DNA from: Paenibacillus sp. 481
GTDB taxonomy: Bacteria > Bacillota > Bacilli > Paenibacillales > Paenibacillaceae
Direction: 5' to 3'
DNA length: 64,000 nt
NCBI RefSeq assembly: GCF_021223605.1
Contig: NZ_CP075175.1
Span: 4,419,501-4,483,500 of the forward strand
Shown here: piece by piece, positions 17,457 through 26,709 of the stretch
How the letters are laid out: every line of letters starts with the position of its first letter
Position numbering within the stretch: position 1 is the first letter of the stretch
The notes under the pieces: generated by a model
What the model was told of the DNA's origin: nothing
The model's input: the letters and a program-made list of their open reading frames with translations, nothing else
Databases searched by the model: none
Made by a program: the position numbers and the translations under genes

Positions 17457-19421
17457 ATGCAACTCAAACTTACTGTACAACAGCGCCTCATTCTGTCTTT
17501 TTGCGTCATACTCATTATTCCCAGCTTAACGATTGGTTTTCTTTCTTTTGAAAGCGCTAATGTAATTGTTAAGCAGCAAGTTGTTCAATCTACCGAACAA
17601 AACATGAAGCTATTAAACAGTGAAATTGATACGTTGATCGTGGATAGCAAACGGAACATTGAGTTCCTTGCGCAGACCGTGCAAATTCAAGGCGATGTGA
17701 AGGCTGACCATTCTCCACTTCGTCAACTCGTGAATCGTTTTCAAGCTCTTCATCCAGACCTAGTCAGTACGTATGTGGGGACTGCGGAAGGCGCTATGAT
17801 TCAAGCGCCTAAATTAAAATTACCAGCAGATTATGACCCAAGAACCCGAGAATGGTACAAGCTGGCTATGAAAAATAAAGGGAAAGTCGTGGTTACTCCT
17901 CCTTACAAAACGGCTTCTACAGGCGATGTCGTCGTTTCGTTATCTCGGACAACAGCTGATGGACGTGGAGTCGTGGGAATGAATTTGAAGTTGGATCATT
18001 TAATGACGATGACTAGTGATGTCAAAATCGGCTATCAAGGCTATGCAATCATTCTCGATCAGACGGGTAAATATATCGTGCATCCCAAGCTAGAGCGAGG
18101 TAGTACAGCCGAAGGGGATTGGACAGAAGCGGTGTACGCGAAGCCTTCGGGTCATATCAGTTATGTATTTGATGGTACACCGAAAGAAATGTACTTTATT
18201 TCGAATGAGCAAACGGGCTGGATTATTATAGGGACCATGTATCCTGAAGATTTTGCGAAAGCGTCCGAGCCTATTTTTAATACGACGTTTATCGTTATTG
18301 CTGTGGCGATTGTGTTGGGAGCTGTCATCATCTTCTTTATCATTCGCTCGATCTTAACTCCTTTGAGGCGTCTCATGAGAGCTGCTCATTCCATTAGTGA
18401 GGGTGATTTGACCGTGCAGCTGGATGATGTCTCTCGTGATGAAATCGGCGAGCTTAGTCGCAGCTTCAATCTCATGATGAAATCGTTGCGATCCGTGTTA
18501 AATGAGGTGTCAGACACGTCGTTGCACTTGTCTTCCTCGGCGCAAGAGTTAGCAGCAGCCTCCGATCAGTCAGCTAAAGCGTCGCAGCATACGGCTGAGA
18601 GCATGATGGAGCTTGCGGAAGGTTCAGAGCAGCAAGTGTTGACCATGAACGAGGCTGACCGTACCGTGCAAGAAATTACGCAAGGTGTAAAAAGCATTGA
18701 AGGTAGTTCACACACGGTAGCGCAAGCTGCAATTCAATCGTCAGATGTCGCTGCGGAAGGTAGTCATTCCATCCAGAAAGCGATCAAGCAGATGGAATCG
18801 ATTAGCAGTAGTGTCCATCAATTAAGAGATACAATGAACGGGCTTAGTGCACATACGCATAGTATTGATGACATCGTCAAGGCGATTTCAGCTATAGCTT
18901 CGCAGACGAACCTATTAGCGTTGAATGCTTCAATTGAAGCTGCGCGTGCAGGTGAGCATGGCAGGGGCTTTGCGGTGGTAGCCAGTGAGGTACGCAAGCT
19001 GGCTGAACAGTCTTCCATCATGGCACGGCAAATTGCCGAGACGATCCAGCTTATTCAGGTTGAAATGAAGAAATCGGCGGCGCATACGGTAACAAGCGCA
19101 GCGGAAGTAGAGCTTGGGATCGAAGTGATGAGTGACACAGGAGCTGCGTTTGCGCGGATTGAGCAGGCTGTCGATGTGGTGGCAACACAGATTCAAGAAG
19201 TATCGGCATCCGCGCAGCAAATGGCTGCAGGTACAGAACAGATGAATGGCTACATGCACGAAGTGAAAGTTGTGACGATGAAGATGGCCGAAGGAACGCA
19301 AAGTGTGTCAGCCACGACTGAGGAGCAGCTTGCCTCGATGGAGGAAATGAGCACGTCAGCAGAGGAACTGTCTCGTATGGCAGAACGTCTGGAATTACAA
19401 ATTACGAAGTTCAAACTTTAA
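17457..19421 (+). CDS. Methyl-accepting chemotaxis protein with dCache sensor
   Basis: This is a 654-residue transmembrane chemoreceptor. TM1 is at about residues 13-33 and TM2 at about 280-300. The extracellular part has dCache features ([20 protein letters not shown], then [20 protein letters not shown]). A HAMP domain follows ([19 protein letters not shown]), then a long coiled coil with the invariant hairpin tip [20 protein letters not shown]. The ligand is unknown. GAGGAG lies upstream of the ATG. A sigma-D-type promoter is visible 55 bases upstream, and the gene is apparently monocistronic. Confidence 0.93.
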   Translation: MQLKLTVQQRLILSFCVILIIPSLTIGFLSFESANVIVKQQVVQSTEQNMKLLNSEIDTLIVDSKRNIEFLAQTVQIQGDVKADHSPLRQLVNRFQALHPDLVSTYVGTAEGAMIQAPKLKLPADYDPRTREWYKLAMKNKGKVVVTPPYKTASTGDVVVSLSRTTADGRGVVGMNLKLDHLMTMTSDVKIGYQGYAIILDQTGKYIVHPKLERGSTAEGDWTEAVYAKPSGHISYVFDGTPKEMYFISNEQTGWIIIGTMYPEDFAKASEPIFNTTFIVIAVAIVLGAVIIFFIIRSILTPLRRLMRAAHSISEGDLTVQLDDVSRDEIGELSRSFNLMMKSLRSVLNEVSDTSLHLSSSAQELAAASDQSAKASQHTAESMMELAEGSEQQVLTMNEADRTVQEITQGVKSIEGSSHTVAQAAIQSSDVAAEGSHSIQKAIKQMESISSSVHQLRDTMNGLSAHTHSIDDIVKAISAIASQTNLLALNASIEAARAGEHGRGFAVVASEVRKLAEQSSIMARQIAETIQLIQVEMKKSAAHTVTSAAEVELGIEVMSDTGAAFARIEQAVDVVATQIQEVSASAQQMAAGTEQMNGYMHEVKVVTMKMAEGTQSVSATTEEQLASMEEMSTSAEELSRMAERLELQITKFKL

Positions 19422-19447
19422 ACTTTAAATATTAAACATTAAACATA
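19413..19447. repeat. AAACTTTAAA / TTAAACAT short tandem repeats
   Basis: Four imperfect copies of an 8-10 base unit (AAACTTTA, AAACTTTA, AATATTA, AACATTA) run across the stop codon of the chemoreceptor gene. It resembles slippage-derived sequence. No function is assigned. Confidence 0.5.
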
Positions 19448-19575
19448 CCTATCGTTCGCTCGGGTCTCATTGTGAGGCAGATTCAAGACTGTGTTGCGTA
19501 GCGGGAAAGCTGTTATTAGGCTTTTCTCGTTGCCGATACCTGATATAATATAGGGGAGAAACCGAGGTGATTAAG

Positions 19576-19839
19576 ATGGCGAAAAAGAGAAGACAAGCAG
19601 CTGCTCCAGCGGCATCTTCGTCGGACAAGCCAGCTACGTTAAAGGATTTGCTTGGCGCTGATGTGTTGAACAAGCTGAAGGCGCAAAGCGAAGAGCTGAA
19701 GGCAGCCGAAGCGGAGCGCAAGGAACAAGAGCGCAAGGTGGCAGAAGATGCGCGCAAAGCGGAGCAGAAGATGCTTGATAATGATTTTTCGTATTTGTTG
19801 AACAATAGTAAGATGGATTGGAAAAAGTTCAAATCTTAA
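19576..19839 (+). CDS. yqkE: YqkE-family small charged protein
   Basis: The cytosolic protein of 87 residues has a Lys/Ala-rich start (MAKKRRQAAAP), the conserved segment TLKDLLGADVLNKLKAQ, a highly charged coiled coil (residues 35-65) and the conserved C-terminal tail NDFSYLLNNSKMDWKKFK. These features define the YqkE family of Bacillales, whose function is unknown. GAGGTG at 19564-19569 with six bases of spacing supports ATG 19576, although the frame continues to a GTG at 19567. Confidence 0.85.
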   Translation: MAKKRRQAAAPAASSSDKPATLKDLLGADVLNKLKAQSEELKAAEAERKEQERKVAEDARKAEQKMLDNDFSYLLNNSKMDWKKFKS

Positions 19840-19842
19840 ACT

Positions 19843-19870
19843 AAAAAGAGAGCCTGTGGGCTCTCTTTTT
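19843..19870. terminator. Symmetric bidirectional terminator between yqkE and helD
   Basis: AAAAAGAGAGCC (19843-19854) and GGCTCTCTTTTT (19859-19870) form a perfect 12-base-pair stem with a four-base loop and T tracts on both strands. It can serve both convergent genes. Confidence 0.9.
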
Positions 19871-19924
19871 AGTGTGTGAAATAGGTTGGGTAGTATGCTA
19901 TCATTAAACCATTGTTTATGGCAA

Positions 19925-22192
19925 TTAGTGGTTGTTATCCATGTTGTCCGGCCAACCGAGCATGATGATCTCTTCATCGTTAGTTTCGATAAGCGGTGAC
20001 AGCTCGGCGTCTGCTTGGCGCAGCACCCACAATTCATGCAGGGCACGCGTACAGCCGACATACATGAGCTTGGCGTCGAGCGGGTCGCATGGATAATGTT
20101 CTGCATCCGCATCCATCAGCAGCACGGCGTCAAATTCCAGCCCTTTAGACAAATAGACGGGCAGTACAGAGACGCCGCCGGCGTATTGCTGTTGGTTGCC
20201 GTCTATTAAGTTGACGGCAGCTCCTGCGGCTTGTAGGTTGCTTGCTAATGCACGTGCTTCGTCTGCCGTGCGAGTTAGCAGTGCCACCGTATTGTAGCCG
20301 CTAGCCTTCATATGCTGAATCGCTTGGATAAGCCGCGATACGGGATCAGCTTGCAGTTCAATAAGGCGCACTCTCTGCCCGCTACGGAACACAGGTACAG
20401 CTAGCATATCGGTCTTGACGCCACGTTCGAGAATGACGTTGGCGAAATGAATGATCTCCATCGTAGAACGATAGCTGCGTGTTAAGGCAAAATAATCATT
20501 TTCATCCGTCTTGAACAACGAGCGCATTTCCGACCAGTCCAAGATGCCTGCATACGCATGAATCCCTTGTGACAAATCACCTAGCACCGTGAACGAATGG
20601 TTACGCACGAAGTAATCAAGTACAGCCACTTGCAGCGGTGAGAAATCTTGCGCTTCGTCAATGACGACATGGTCGTATCGATATTCGCTCGCAACGCCGT
20701 TCAAGCGAACATGCAAGTACAGCATCGCTGCCAAATCCTCATGCCGAACCGTCTTTTTGCGCAAGTAGGCGAAAGTTTCCTTCTGCACATCTGGCGGTAT
20801 GACCGGCAAATCGTCTACACGGTCTGAATGCGCTGAATGTTCTGAATGCGTTAAGTGCTCCGCGTCCTCCATGCTCTCTAGCGAAACGTTCAACGGCTGC
20901 TTAGGATCGAATAAGGAACGATACATGCTGAACGTATCGAGATCAGCCCACTTTTTCATGTAGGACTTCAAACGCTGGCTTGCTGATTTTTTCTTCTCTT
21001 TCAGCAACGTTTTGGAACGTTCGTGTTTCAGTTCCATTTCAATCCAACGTTGAATACGGCTGAATACACGCTCTTTTCGCTTTGCAGGCTCATATGAACG
21101 GTACTCGTTGTAGAACCAATCCGAGATGATGCGATTGGACAACACACCGCCGTCCCATGGAATAAAGTTTTCAACTGGCACAGCTTGTTGCTCCCACGCG
21201 GAGAGACGAGCCTCAATCATACGCATAAAGGCAATGGAGCCTTTAAAGCGCCCAGACACTTGATCATCGAGTACAGGCCGTCCAGCGATAGAACCAAACC
21301 ATTTTTCAGCTTGTTCCATGGAAGATGCCAGCTCAACTTTGCCTTCAAGTCCAATCACTTCGAGCGTCCATTCGGGAAACGTCCGCTGCTGAATGTTGCC
21401 AACGCCCAATTCAGGCAGGACATTCGAGATATAATCGAGAAACATCCGGTTCGGAGCAAAAATCATCATCTTGTCGGCGCGAATTTGCTCGTGATATTGA
21501 TAGAGCAAAAAAGCGAGACGGTGCAAGGCAACAGTTGTCTTACCGCTTCCAGCAACCCCTTGGATAAACAGCGCTTTGTTCTTGGGAGCGCGAATAATTC
21601 GATCTTGCTCTACTTGAATCGTAGATACGATATCACGTAGACGATTGTCTTTATTTTCACCTAGACGGTACACGAGGAATTCGTCCGTAACAGGCCCGTC
21701 TCCTTCGCCTTCCTCACGATTAAACGTATCTACAACCCGTTGAAGAGACTGCTCACGAATCACGAGGTTCCGTTTTAGATGTACATATCCTTCAATTGCA
21801 CCTTCTGGTGCTTCGTAACTAATTAAATCTGTGCCGCCCGTAAACGAGTAGAACAAGCTGGCGACTGGCGCACGCCAATCGACGACATACGGATAACTCT
21901 CTGCCTGACCAGGCTTAATATCACGATCGACACCGTGCTTACCGATATACAGCGGCAATGGGAGCTTGCCAAGTTCTTCAAAGTCAAGGCGGCCAAAATA
22001 TGGCTCTTTCATGGCCCGCTGCAACCGCTGTCGGCGCATTTCACGGGTATCTTCCAGCACTTGCTCGGTAAAATCCGTCCCCGTATATACAGGAACACTG
22101 TGCAGCCGATCGTATTGACGATGAATTTCCGTCATGGTCTCATGTAGCCGTTCAGCTTCTTCTTGATAGGCACTTTGAAACGAGTCATTCAT
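19925..22192 (-). CDS. helD: HelD-type RNA polymerase recycling ATPase (SF1 helicase-like)
   Basis: This 755-residue SF1 NTPase of the HelD family removes stalled RNA polymerase from DNA. The N-terminal coiled coil (residues 5-60) that inserts into the polymerase secondary channel is followed by the conserved YFGRLDFEE and YVVDWRAPVASLFY segments. Walker A FIQGVAGSGKTTVALHRLAF is near residue 210. Later come motif II HVVIDEAQDFSPLQ, the YRSTMEI segment, and GLEFDAVLLMDADAEHY with CTRALHELWV at the end. The length matches Bacillus HelD. A His/Ser/Glu-rich insert (DNA 20821-20860) in the middle is repeat-derived and lies between conserved blocks. Confidence 0.88.
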   Translation of the reverse strand: MNDSFQSAYQEEAERLHETMTEIHRQYDRLHSVPVYTGTDFTEQVLEDTREMRRQRLQRAMKEPYFGRLDFEELGKLPLPLYIGKHGVDRDIKPGQAESYPYVVDWRAPVASLFYSFTGGTDLISYEAPEGAIEGYVHLKRNLVIREQSLQRVVDTFNREEGEGDGPVTDEFLVYRLGENKDNRLRDIVSTIQVEQDRIIRAPKNKALFIQGVAGSGKTTVALHRLAFLLYQYHEQIRADKMMIFAPNRMFLDYISNVLPELGVGNIQQRTFPEWTLEVIGLEGKVELASSMEQAEKWFGSIAGRPVLDDQVSGRFKGSIAFMRMIEARLSAWEQQAVPVENFIPWDGGVLSNRIISDWFYNEYRSYEPAKRKERVFSRIQRWIEMELKHERSKTLLKEKKKSASQRLKSYMKKWADLDTFSMYRSLFDPKQPLNVSLESMEDAEHLTHSEHSAHSDRVDDLPVIPPDVQKETFAYLRKKTVRHEDLAAMLYLHVRLNGVASEYRYDHVVIDEAQDFSPLQVAVLDYFVRNHSFTVLGDLSQGIHAYAGILDWSEMRSLFKTDENDYFALTRSYRSTMEIIHFANVILERGVKTDMLAVPVFRSGQRVRLIELQADPVSRLIQAIQHMKASGYNTVALLTRTADEARALASNLQAAGAAVNLIDGNQQQYAGGVSVLPVYLSKGLEFDAVLLMDADAEHYPCDPLDAKLMYVGCTRALHELWVLRQADAELSPLIETNDEEIIMLGWPDNMDNNH

Positions 22193-22366
22193 ATTCAGTT
22201 ACCTCCTAAGAGTTAATATTCCCAGCTTCACGAATTGAATATCTTCCGTTCAGATACAGATCAGATTCTGGAAAAAGGGAGAATCAATATACCATACCAC
22301 CATTGAAAAATCAACGTAATTGCCAGCGCAACCAGCATCTTTATGCGAGTTAAAGGAGGGTCTACG

Positions 22367-23185
22367 ATGTTTAGTCCAGCTCTGCGTCCAATTCCGCGAT
22401 CAGCCGTCCGGCTTTGGTGCGGAAAAAAAGCTTACCGACTGAAACGTTATGTAAAATGGTTTACGATGCGCAAGCAATTTGCCACAACCCGCTTAAAGGA
22501 GCTGTTGCCCTATGTTGTGGCTACGCATCAAACGCCGTTGTACCGCGTGTTGCAGCATGTAGATATGCACATTCAACGCAACAAAGTCCACAATTTGAAG
22601 CTGGCCATAGCACAGCTAGATGGGCTTATTGTTAACCCAAGGGAGACGTTATCGTATTGGCGTTTGATCGGCAATCCGACTCGGCGTAAAGGGTACGTCG
22701 AAGGAATGATTTTATTTTACGGTCAAATGAAGTTAGGAATTGGAGGCGGACTGTGCCAGTTATCCAATCTGATATATTGGATAACGTTGCATACGCCTTT
22801 GCAAGTGACAGAAAGGCATCGACATTCGTATGACGTCTTTCCCGATGCCAATCGAACCCAGCCTTTTGGAAGCGGAGCAACGTGCGCTTACAATTACTTG
22901 GATCTCATGATTCGTAATGACACGGATGACGCCTATCAATTGCATCTCTATGTCACCGATGAAATGCTAGTAGGGGAATGGCGCTCTGTTATGCCTAGCC
23001 GCTATCAGGTTCACATATATGAGCGGGAGCATCGGATGTACGAGCAACCTTGGGGCGGCTATGTACGGGAAAATGTCATTGCCCGCAAAGTAATCAATGA
23101 GGCGGGTGAATGCTGCAAAGATGAGGAAGTAGCCCGCAATCAAGCGTTAATGATGTATGCACCATTATTGGAAGGCTGTAAATGA
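22367..23185 (+). CDS. VanW-family protein
   Basis: This cytosolic protein of 272 residues contains the VanW signature region: VNPRETLSYWRLIGNPTRRK, then LGIGGGLCQLSNLIYWITLH and VTERHRHSYDVFPDANRTQP, ending with GATCAYNYLDLMIRNDT. VanW proteins occur in some vancomycin-resistance clusters (vanB type), but most copies in Firmicutes, like this one, stand alone and have no established role. There are no other van genes here. AAAGGAGGG six bases before ATG 22367 fixes the start over the in-frame ATG at 22343. Confidence 0.85.
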   Translation: MFSPALRPIPRSAVRLWCGKKAYRLKRYVKWFTMRKQFATTRLKELLPYVVATHQTPLYRVLQHVDMHIQRNKVHNLKLAIAQLDGLIVNPRETLSYWRLIGNPTRRKGYVEGMILFYGQMKLGIGGGLCQLSNLIYWITLHTPLQVTERHRHSYDVFPDANRTQPFGSGATCAYNYLDLMIRNDTDDAYQLHLYVTDEMLVGEWRSVMPSRYQVHIYEREHRMYEQPWGGYVRENVIARKVINEAGECCKDEEVARNQALMMYAPLLEGCK

Positions 23186-23552
23186 ATTGAAGTAAATTGA
23201 AATGAAGTGGAGTGGAGCGGTATGGTGGGAGCGTACGTTCGTCATTTCAATTTGTCATAATTCAGACAAACTTCAGTCTTGTTGACCTTTATAAAAATGA
23301 ATAGAATAATAGGTATTATTTATCACTATTTCAATAAAAATTTGCAATTATATCAGCAAAAGTTATAGATGTGTTGAAGTGGTCAAATTGGTTATGGAGC
23401 CACTTTTGAAAGCGTTAACGCATGGGGCGGCTTAGGAAGCGGGCCTTTCGTGTAGTAGCAGTATAATCATTAGCACAGTTAACACAGTAAGAACGGTTAG
23501 AGCATCTAAAGCAGTTACCTAAGTAATCGACATCTGGGAGGCTTTTTTCATC
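23186..23552. other. Regulatory region upstream of the nucleoside transporter gene
   Basis: This gene-free stretch of 367 bases contains a cre site at 23407-23420 and a possible promoter TTGCAA (23342-23347), 16 bases, TATAGA (23364-23369). AAGAACGGTTAGAGC and similar short runs further on have no identified role. I looked for a purine riboswitch, which can precede nucleoside transporter genes, and did not find its conserved core. Confidence 0.5.
23407..23420. promoter_or_regulatory. Catabolite-responsive element (cre, CcpA site)
   Basis: TGAAAGCGTTAACG matches 13 of 14 positions of the cre consensus TGWAARCGYTWNCW and contains the central GCGTTAACGC palindrome. It lies downstream of the possible promoter at 23342-23369, a position typical of roadblock or initiation repression by CcpA. 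Carbon catabolite repression of nucleoside uptake is known in Bacillus subtilis (dra-nupC-pdp). Confidence 0.65.
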
Positions 23553-24764
23553 ATGGGGGATCTGTTGCACGGACTTCTTGGTATTTCAGTCGTATTTTTG
23601 CTAGCTTATTTGCTATCTTATAATCGACGTGAAATTCGTTGGCGTCCGATCATTATTGGATTTGCAGTACAGTTTGTGTTTGCACTTATCGTGTTAAAAT
23701 GGAGTGCTGGGCGAGAGATGCTTAAGCGCGTGTCAGACGGTGTGAGCAGCGTCATTTCTTATGCCAATGAAGGGATTATGTTTTTGTTCGGCGGTTTATA
23801 TAGTGAACAATCGGGCATAGCGTTCGTCATGGCGTTCAATGTGTTGCCGCTCATCATTTTCTTCGCGTCCTTAATCGCGATTTTGTACCATTTAGGTATT
23901 ATGCAACTGTTCATCAAATATATCGGCGGAGCTATTTCCAAGCTGATGGGAACGAGCCAAGCGGAGTCGGTTTCCGCTGCCGCTAACATTTTTGTTGGCT
24001 ATACAGAAGCGCCACTCGTCATTAAGCCGTATATCGCGAACTTAACCCGTTCGGAAATGTTTGCCGTTCTAACAGGTGGATTGGCAAGCGTATCGGGTTC
24101 GGTGCTTGCCTCGTACTCTGCACTCGGAGTGCCAATGGAATACTTAATTGCAGGTGCGTTTATGTCCGCTCCTGCGGGACTCGTGTTGGCGAAGATCGTT
24201 ATGCCTGAAACGGAACAAATCGTAAATAAACAAGTGAAGTTCGAGAAGTCAGACTCCGTTAATGTCGTTGATGCTGCTGCAAACGGTGCAATTGACGGCC
24301 TGAAATTAGCAGCTAACGTTGGTGCGTTGTTGCTCGCGTTCGTTGCCTTGATTGCATTGGCGAACGGCCTCGTGGGCTGGGTTGCAGGCTGGTTCGGCTA
24401 TGAAATTACGATTCAGCAAATGCTCGGCTATTTATTCGCCCCGCTCGTATTTGCAATCGGGGTTCCTTGGAACGACGCCGTTATCGCAGGCAGCTTGCTC
24501 GGTCAAAAGTTAGTTTTGAACGAATTTGTCGCTTATATTGATTTTGCAAAACATATGAAATCATTGGATGAAAAGACAATTGGTATTATGAGTTTTGCGC
24601 TGCTCGGCTTCGCAAACGTTAGCTCGATGGCTGTCTTAATTGGCGGTGTCGGCGGTATGGCTCCGACTCGACGTGGTGAAATCGCAAAAGTAGGCCTCAA
24701 GGTCATTTTGGCGGGTGCGCTTGCTTCGGTATTAAATGGAGCGATTGCGGGTATGTTGCTTTAA
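23553..24764 (+). CDS. nupC: Concentrative nucleoside transporter, NupC family
   Basis: This 403-residue integral membrane symporter of the CNT family imports nucleosides with protons or sodium. N-terminal helices are followed by the gate region (VLPLIIFFASLIAILYHLGI), the highly conserved ANIFVGYTEAPLVIKPYI motif with the substrate-binding Glu, the GGLASVSGSVLASYSALGVP hairpin and C-terminal LLGFANVSSMAVLIGGVGG. GGGAGG lies 11 bases upstream of the ATG. A cre site upstream suggests CcpA control. It is monocistronic, ending at a perfect palindrome terminator. Confidence 0.92.
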   Translation: MGDLLHGLLGISVVFLLAYLLSYNRREIRWRPIIIGFAVQFVFALIVLKWSAGREMLKRVSDGVSSVISYANEGIMFLFGGLYSEQSGIAFVMAFNVLPLIIFFASLIAILYHLGIMQLFIKYIGGAISKLMGTSQAESVSAAANIFVGYTEAPLVIKPYIANLTRSEMFAVLTGGLASVSGSVLASYSALGVPMEYLIAGAFMSAPAGLVLAKIVMPETEQIVNKQVKFEKSDSVNVVDAAANGAIDGLKLAANVGALLLAFVALIALANGLVGWVAGWFGYEITIQQMLGYLFAPLVFAIGVPWNDAVIAGSLLGQKLVLNEFVAYIDFAKHMKSLDEKTIGIMSFALLGFANVSSMAVLIGGVGGMAPTRRGEIAKVGLKVILAGALASVLNGAIAGMLL

Positions 24765-24810
24765 TTAATCATAACTTGCCATTTACATGTTTAAATAACT
24801 AACTAGACGA

Positions 24811-24842
24811 TCAGGGGAGGCCGCGGCCTCCCCTGATTTTGT
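24811..24842 (+). terminator. Terminator after nupC (perfect 26-base palindrome)
   Basis: The bases at 24811-24836 form an uninterrupted perfect palindrome (TCAGGGGAGGCCG and its complement), followed by TTTTG. In RNA the hairpin loop must open a few central pairs. It separates nupC from the convergent XRE gene. Confidence 0.85.
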
Positions 24843-24880
24843 TACAAATAGCTTCTACAGTAGCCGGCATATGCCAACTG

Positions 24881-25225
24881 TTATTTTTTATCGCGGAATA
24901 GCAGCAGTTGCTTTATGAACTGGAAAATCATTTCTTGCTCATTTACCGTTCGGTCTTGCAACTGAAACATGATCTTATCCGTGAAGGTCGTGTCTATGAT
25001 GTCGGATCGCGGTGTATCGAATTGAAACAATTGGGCTAACGGTACGTCAAGTGCAGTGGAAAGCTTGTCTAGCGTATCGACAGTCGGGCTTTTCTCACCA
25101 CGCTCAAGCTGCCCCATATAAGATGTATTAATGCCTGCTTTTAACGCCAAACTTTCTTGACTTAATCCCCGTTGCTGTCGTAAAGCACGTAAATTTTCCC
25201 CAACAGCTCGTGCAATTTCACTCAT
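24881..25225 (-). CDS. Small XRE-family repressor
   Basis: This 114-residue protein is a SinR/Xre-like helix-turn-helix domain at residues 1-66 (VGENLRALRQQRGLSQESLA, then INTSYMGQLERGEKSPTVDT) with a C-terminal part of about 48 residues that may mediate oligomerisation. AGGTGA six bases before the ATG at 25225 fixes the start, although the frame runs 29 codons further. It diverges from the TPR-type receptor gene, and the intergenic region carries repeated TATAGT motifs. It is therefore a good candidate for regulating itself and the receptor/peptide operon. Its effector is unknown. Confidence 0.85.
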   Translation of the reverse strand: MSEIARAVGENLRALRQQRGLSQESLALKAGINTSYMGQLERGEKSPTVDTLDKLSTALDVPLAQLFQFDTPRSDIIDTTFTDKIMFQLQDRTVNEQEMIFQFIKQLLLFRDKK

Positions 25226-25277
25226 AGGTTTCACCTCTATGGACAACATAGAGTTTCGAAAGGAAACCCACAATATT

Positions 25278-25310
25278 CTATAGTATGTACTTGTTATAGT
25301 GACTATAGTC
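25278..25310. promoter_or_regulatory. Repeated TATAGT motifs with a GACTATAGTC palindrome, candidate operator
   Basis: Three copies of TATAGT (within TCTATAGTAT at 25278-25287, TTATAGT at 25294-25300 and GACTATAGTC at 25301-25310, the last a perfect 10-base palindrome) lie immediately upstream of the -35 of the receptor promoter, inside the divergent region. Such spacing suits an XRE protein. Which of the two XRE-type products binds here is unknown. Confidence 0.5.
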
Positions 25311-25311
25311 A

Positions 25312-25340
25312 TTGACGACTCTGATAACCTGTACTATAAT
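25312..25340 (+). promoter_or_regulatory. Sigma-A promoter of the receptor/peptide operon
   Basis: TTGACG at 25312-25317, a 17-base spacer and a perfect TATAAT at 25335-25340 predict a start near 25347, about 64 bases before the receptor ATG. It is one of the strongest promoter matches in the window and directly abuts the TATAGT repeats. Confidence 0.82.
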
Positions 25341-25410
25341 AAAGAGGACTTCAGAAGCTTGCCTATGTTCAAGATGTCCGTAGCTGGTTTTAACGAAAGG
25401 AAGGGTGAAC

Positions 25411-26709
25411 ATGCCGTCGAGTTCGTTAGAGTATACTCGAATTGGCGACCTCATAAGACATTACAGAAATAAAGCCAAATTTTCATTGAAAGAGTTAGCA
25501 AGACGATCGGACATCTCGAAAGGGAACATTTCGAAGATTGAAAATGGGGACGTTAAAAAGCCCGATTTTCAAATGCTGTTATGTATGTCGAACGTGTTAA
25601 ACATTCCGTATTCGGAAATGGCGGCAAGTTATATCGAGGTTGAGAAAAAATCCGAGACGCTGTTAGCCATATTAATGGAAACGATCCAGCGGGCAGACGT
25701 GAATTTAGTGGCGAAAGTAGCTGCAAAGTTTCTCGCCTCCGATGGGGATAGCTATGAATTAGTTGAACAATTAAGCTCCCTTGTGCAACAGGTAGACGAC
25801 ACATCCGTCAAACTAACCTTAACCAACTCCATTATTGACCACTCCTTATGTCACGGCATCATGCCCTATATCGCAAAGGGGCTTTATCAGAAGTACATGC
25901 TTATTCGCAATGACTTTACTCAACTCCAGACTACCTTTCAAGCAGGCAAAAATGTATTGACTTATGTTCATTTTTTGAATCCAAATGAACGCCTCACTTT
26001 TTATCAAGCGATGAGCATTCACGCCTATTGCCTAATGCGCTTTGATGAAGCGATTCAATTCAGCGAAAGCGTGCTGCAATTAGACAACATTCAAAGTGAG
26101 CATCGAGCAAATGCGCTGTTTAATATGTGCAACGCTTACTTTTATCTCGGCAAATACGACGTCAGCCAAGTTTACCTTCATCAATATAGCAAGCTGTCCT
26201 TCCCATTTGTTGCGGACAATGTGAAATTGAAAACAGGGTTTATTAATGGGAGATTAGGCAATGTAGACTTGGCCATCACGCAAATAAGGGGGTATTTGCA
26301 TAAGTATTCAAATTACAATTTGATTTTTGCGGTAACGGAGCTTATGGATTTGTACATGTTAAAAGCGGACATGTGCGCAGCTAGTGAAATGTTGAATTAC
26401 GAGGATGAAATGGAGCGATCGATTCAGCATGATATCCAAACAACGCCGTTTAAACGTTCCAAAATGGCCTACTTTTATCAACAAAAAGGGCATCTCCTAC
26501 TTGCAAGCGGGCAATTTGATGAAGCCATTAACAGTTTCCTGCAAAGTACAACCGTTTATGTGCGCATAGGGGAGATGGAAAAAGCTTTTGGCAGTTTTGC
26601 TCCTGTAACGGAAGCGATGGCTAATCACATTTCAAGCTTCAGTGCGGAGCTGCTCCACACGATCGACCGCGTGGTTAAACAATTAAGTCATACCCAGAGG
26701 GAGGATTGA
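25411..26709 (+). CDS. RRNPP-like peptide receptor: XRE DNA-binding domain with TPR-type body
   Basis: This 432-residue cytosolic regulator has an N-terminal XRE helix-turn-helix (about residues 5-65: RIGDLIRHYRNKAKFSLKEL and SDISKGNISKIENGDVKKPD). It is followed by about 360 residues of helical-repeat sequence with TPR-like pairs such as MRFDEAIQFSESVLQ, NMCNAYFYLGKYDVSQVYLH and KGHLLLASGQFDEAINSFLQ. This is the architecture of the RRNPP receptors (Rgg, Rap, NprR, PlcR, PrgX, and AimR-like receptors of Paenibacillus), which bind re-imported signalling peptides. GGAAGGG five bases before ATG 25411 supports the start, with GTG 25405 as an alternative. A 41-codon secreted-peptide gene overlaps its stop. 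The family is assigned from architecture and context; targets are unknown. Confidence 0.82.
   Translation: MPSSSLEYTRIGDLIRHYRNKAKFSLKELARRSDISKGNISKIENGDVKKPDFQMLLCMSNVLNIPYSEMAASYIEVEKKSETLLAILMETIQRADVNLVAKVAAKFLASDGDSYELVEQLSSLVQQVDDTSVKLTLTNSIIDHSLCHGIMPYIAKGLYQKYMLIRNDFTQLQTTFQAGKNVLTYVHFLNPNERLTFYQAMSIHAYCLMRFDEAIQFSESVLQLDNIQSEHRANALFNMCNAYFYLGKYDVSQVYLHQYSKLSFPFVADNVKLKTGFINGRLGNVDLAITQIRGYLHKYSNYNLIFAVTELMDLYMLKADMCAASEMLNYEDEMERSIQHDIQTTPFKRSKMAYFYQQKGHLLLASGQFDEAINSFLQSTTVYVRIGEMEKAFGSFAPVTEAMANHISSFSAELLHTIDRVVKQLSHTQRED

Noticed and set aside
22343-23185. VanW gene considered as vancomycin resistance
   Set aside because: No vanS, vanR, vanH, van ligase or vanX genes are nearby. 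Stand-alone VanW proteins are common in Bacillales and do not indicate resistance.
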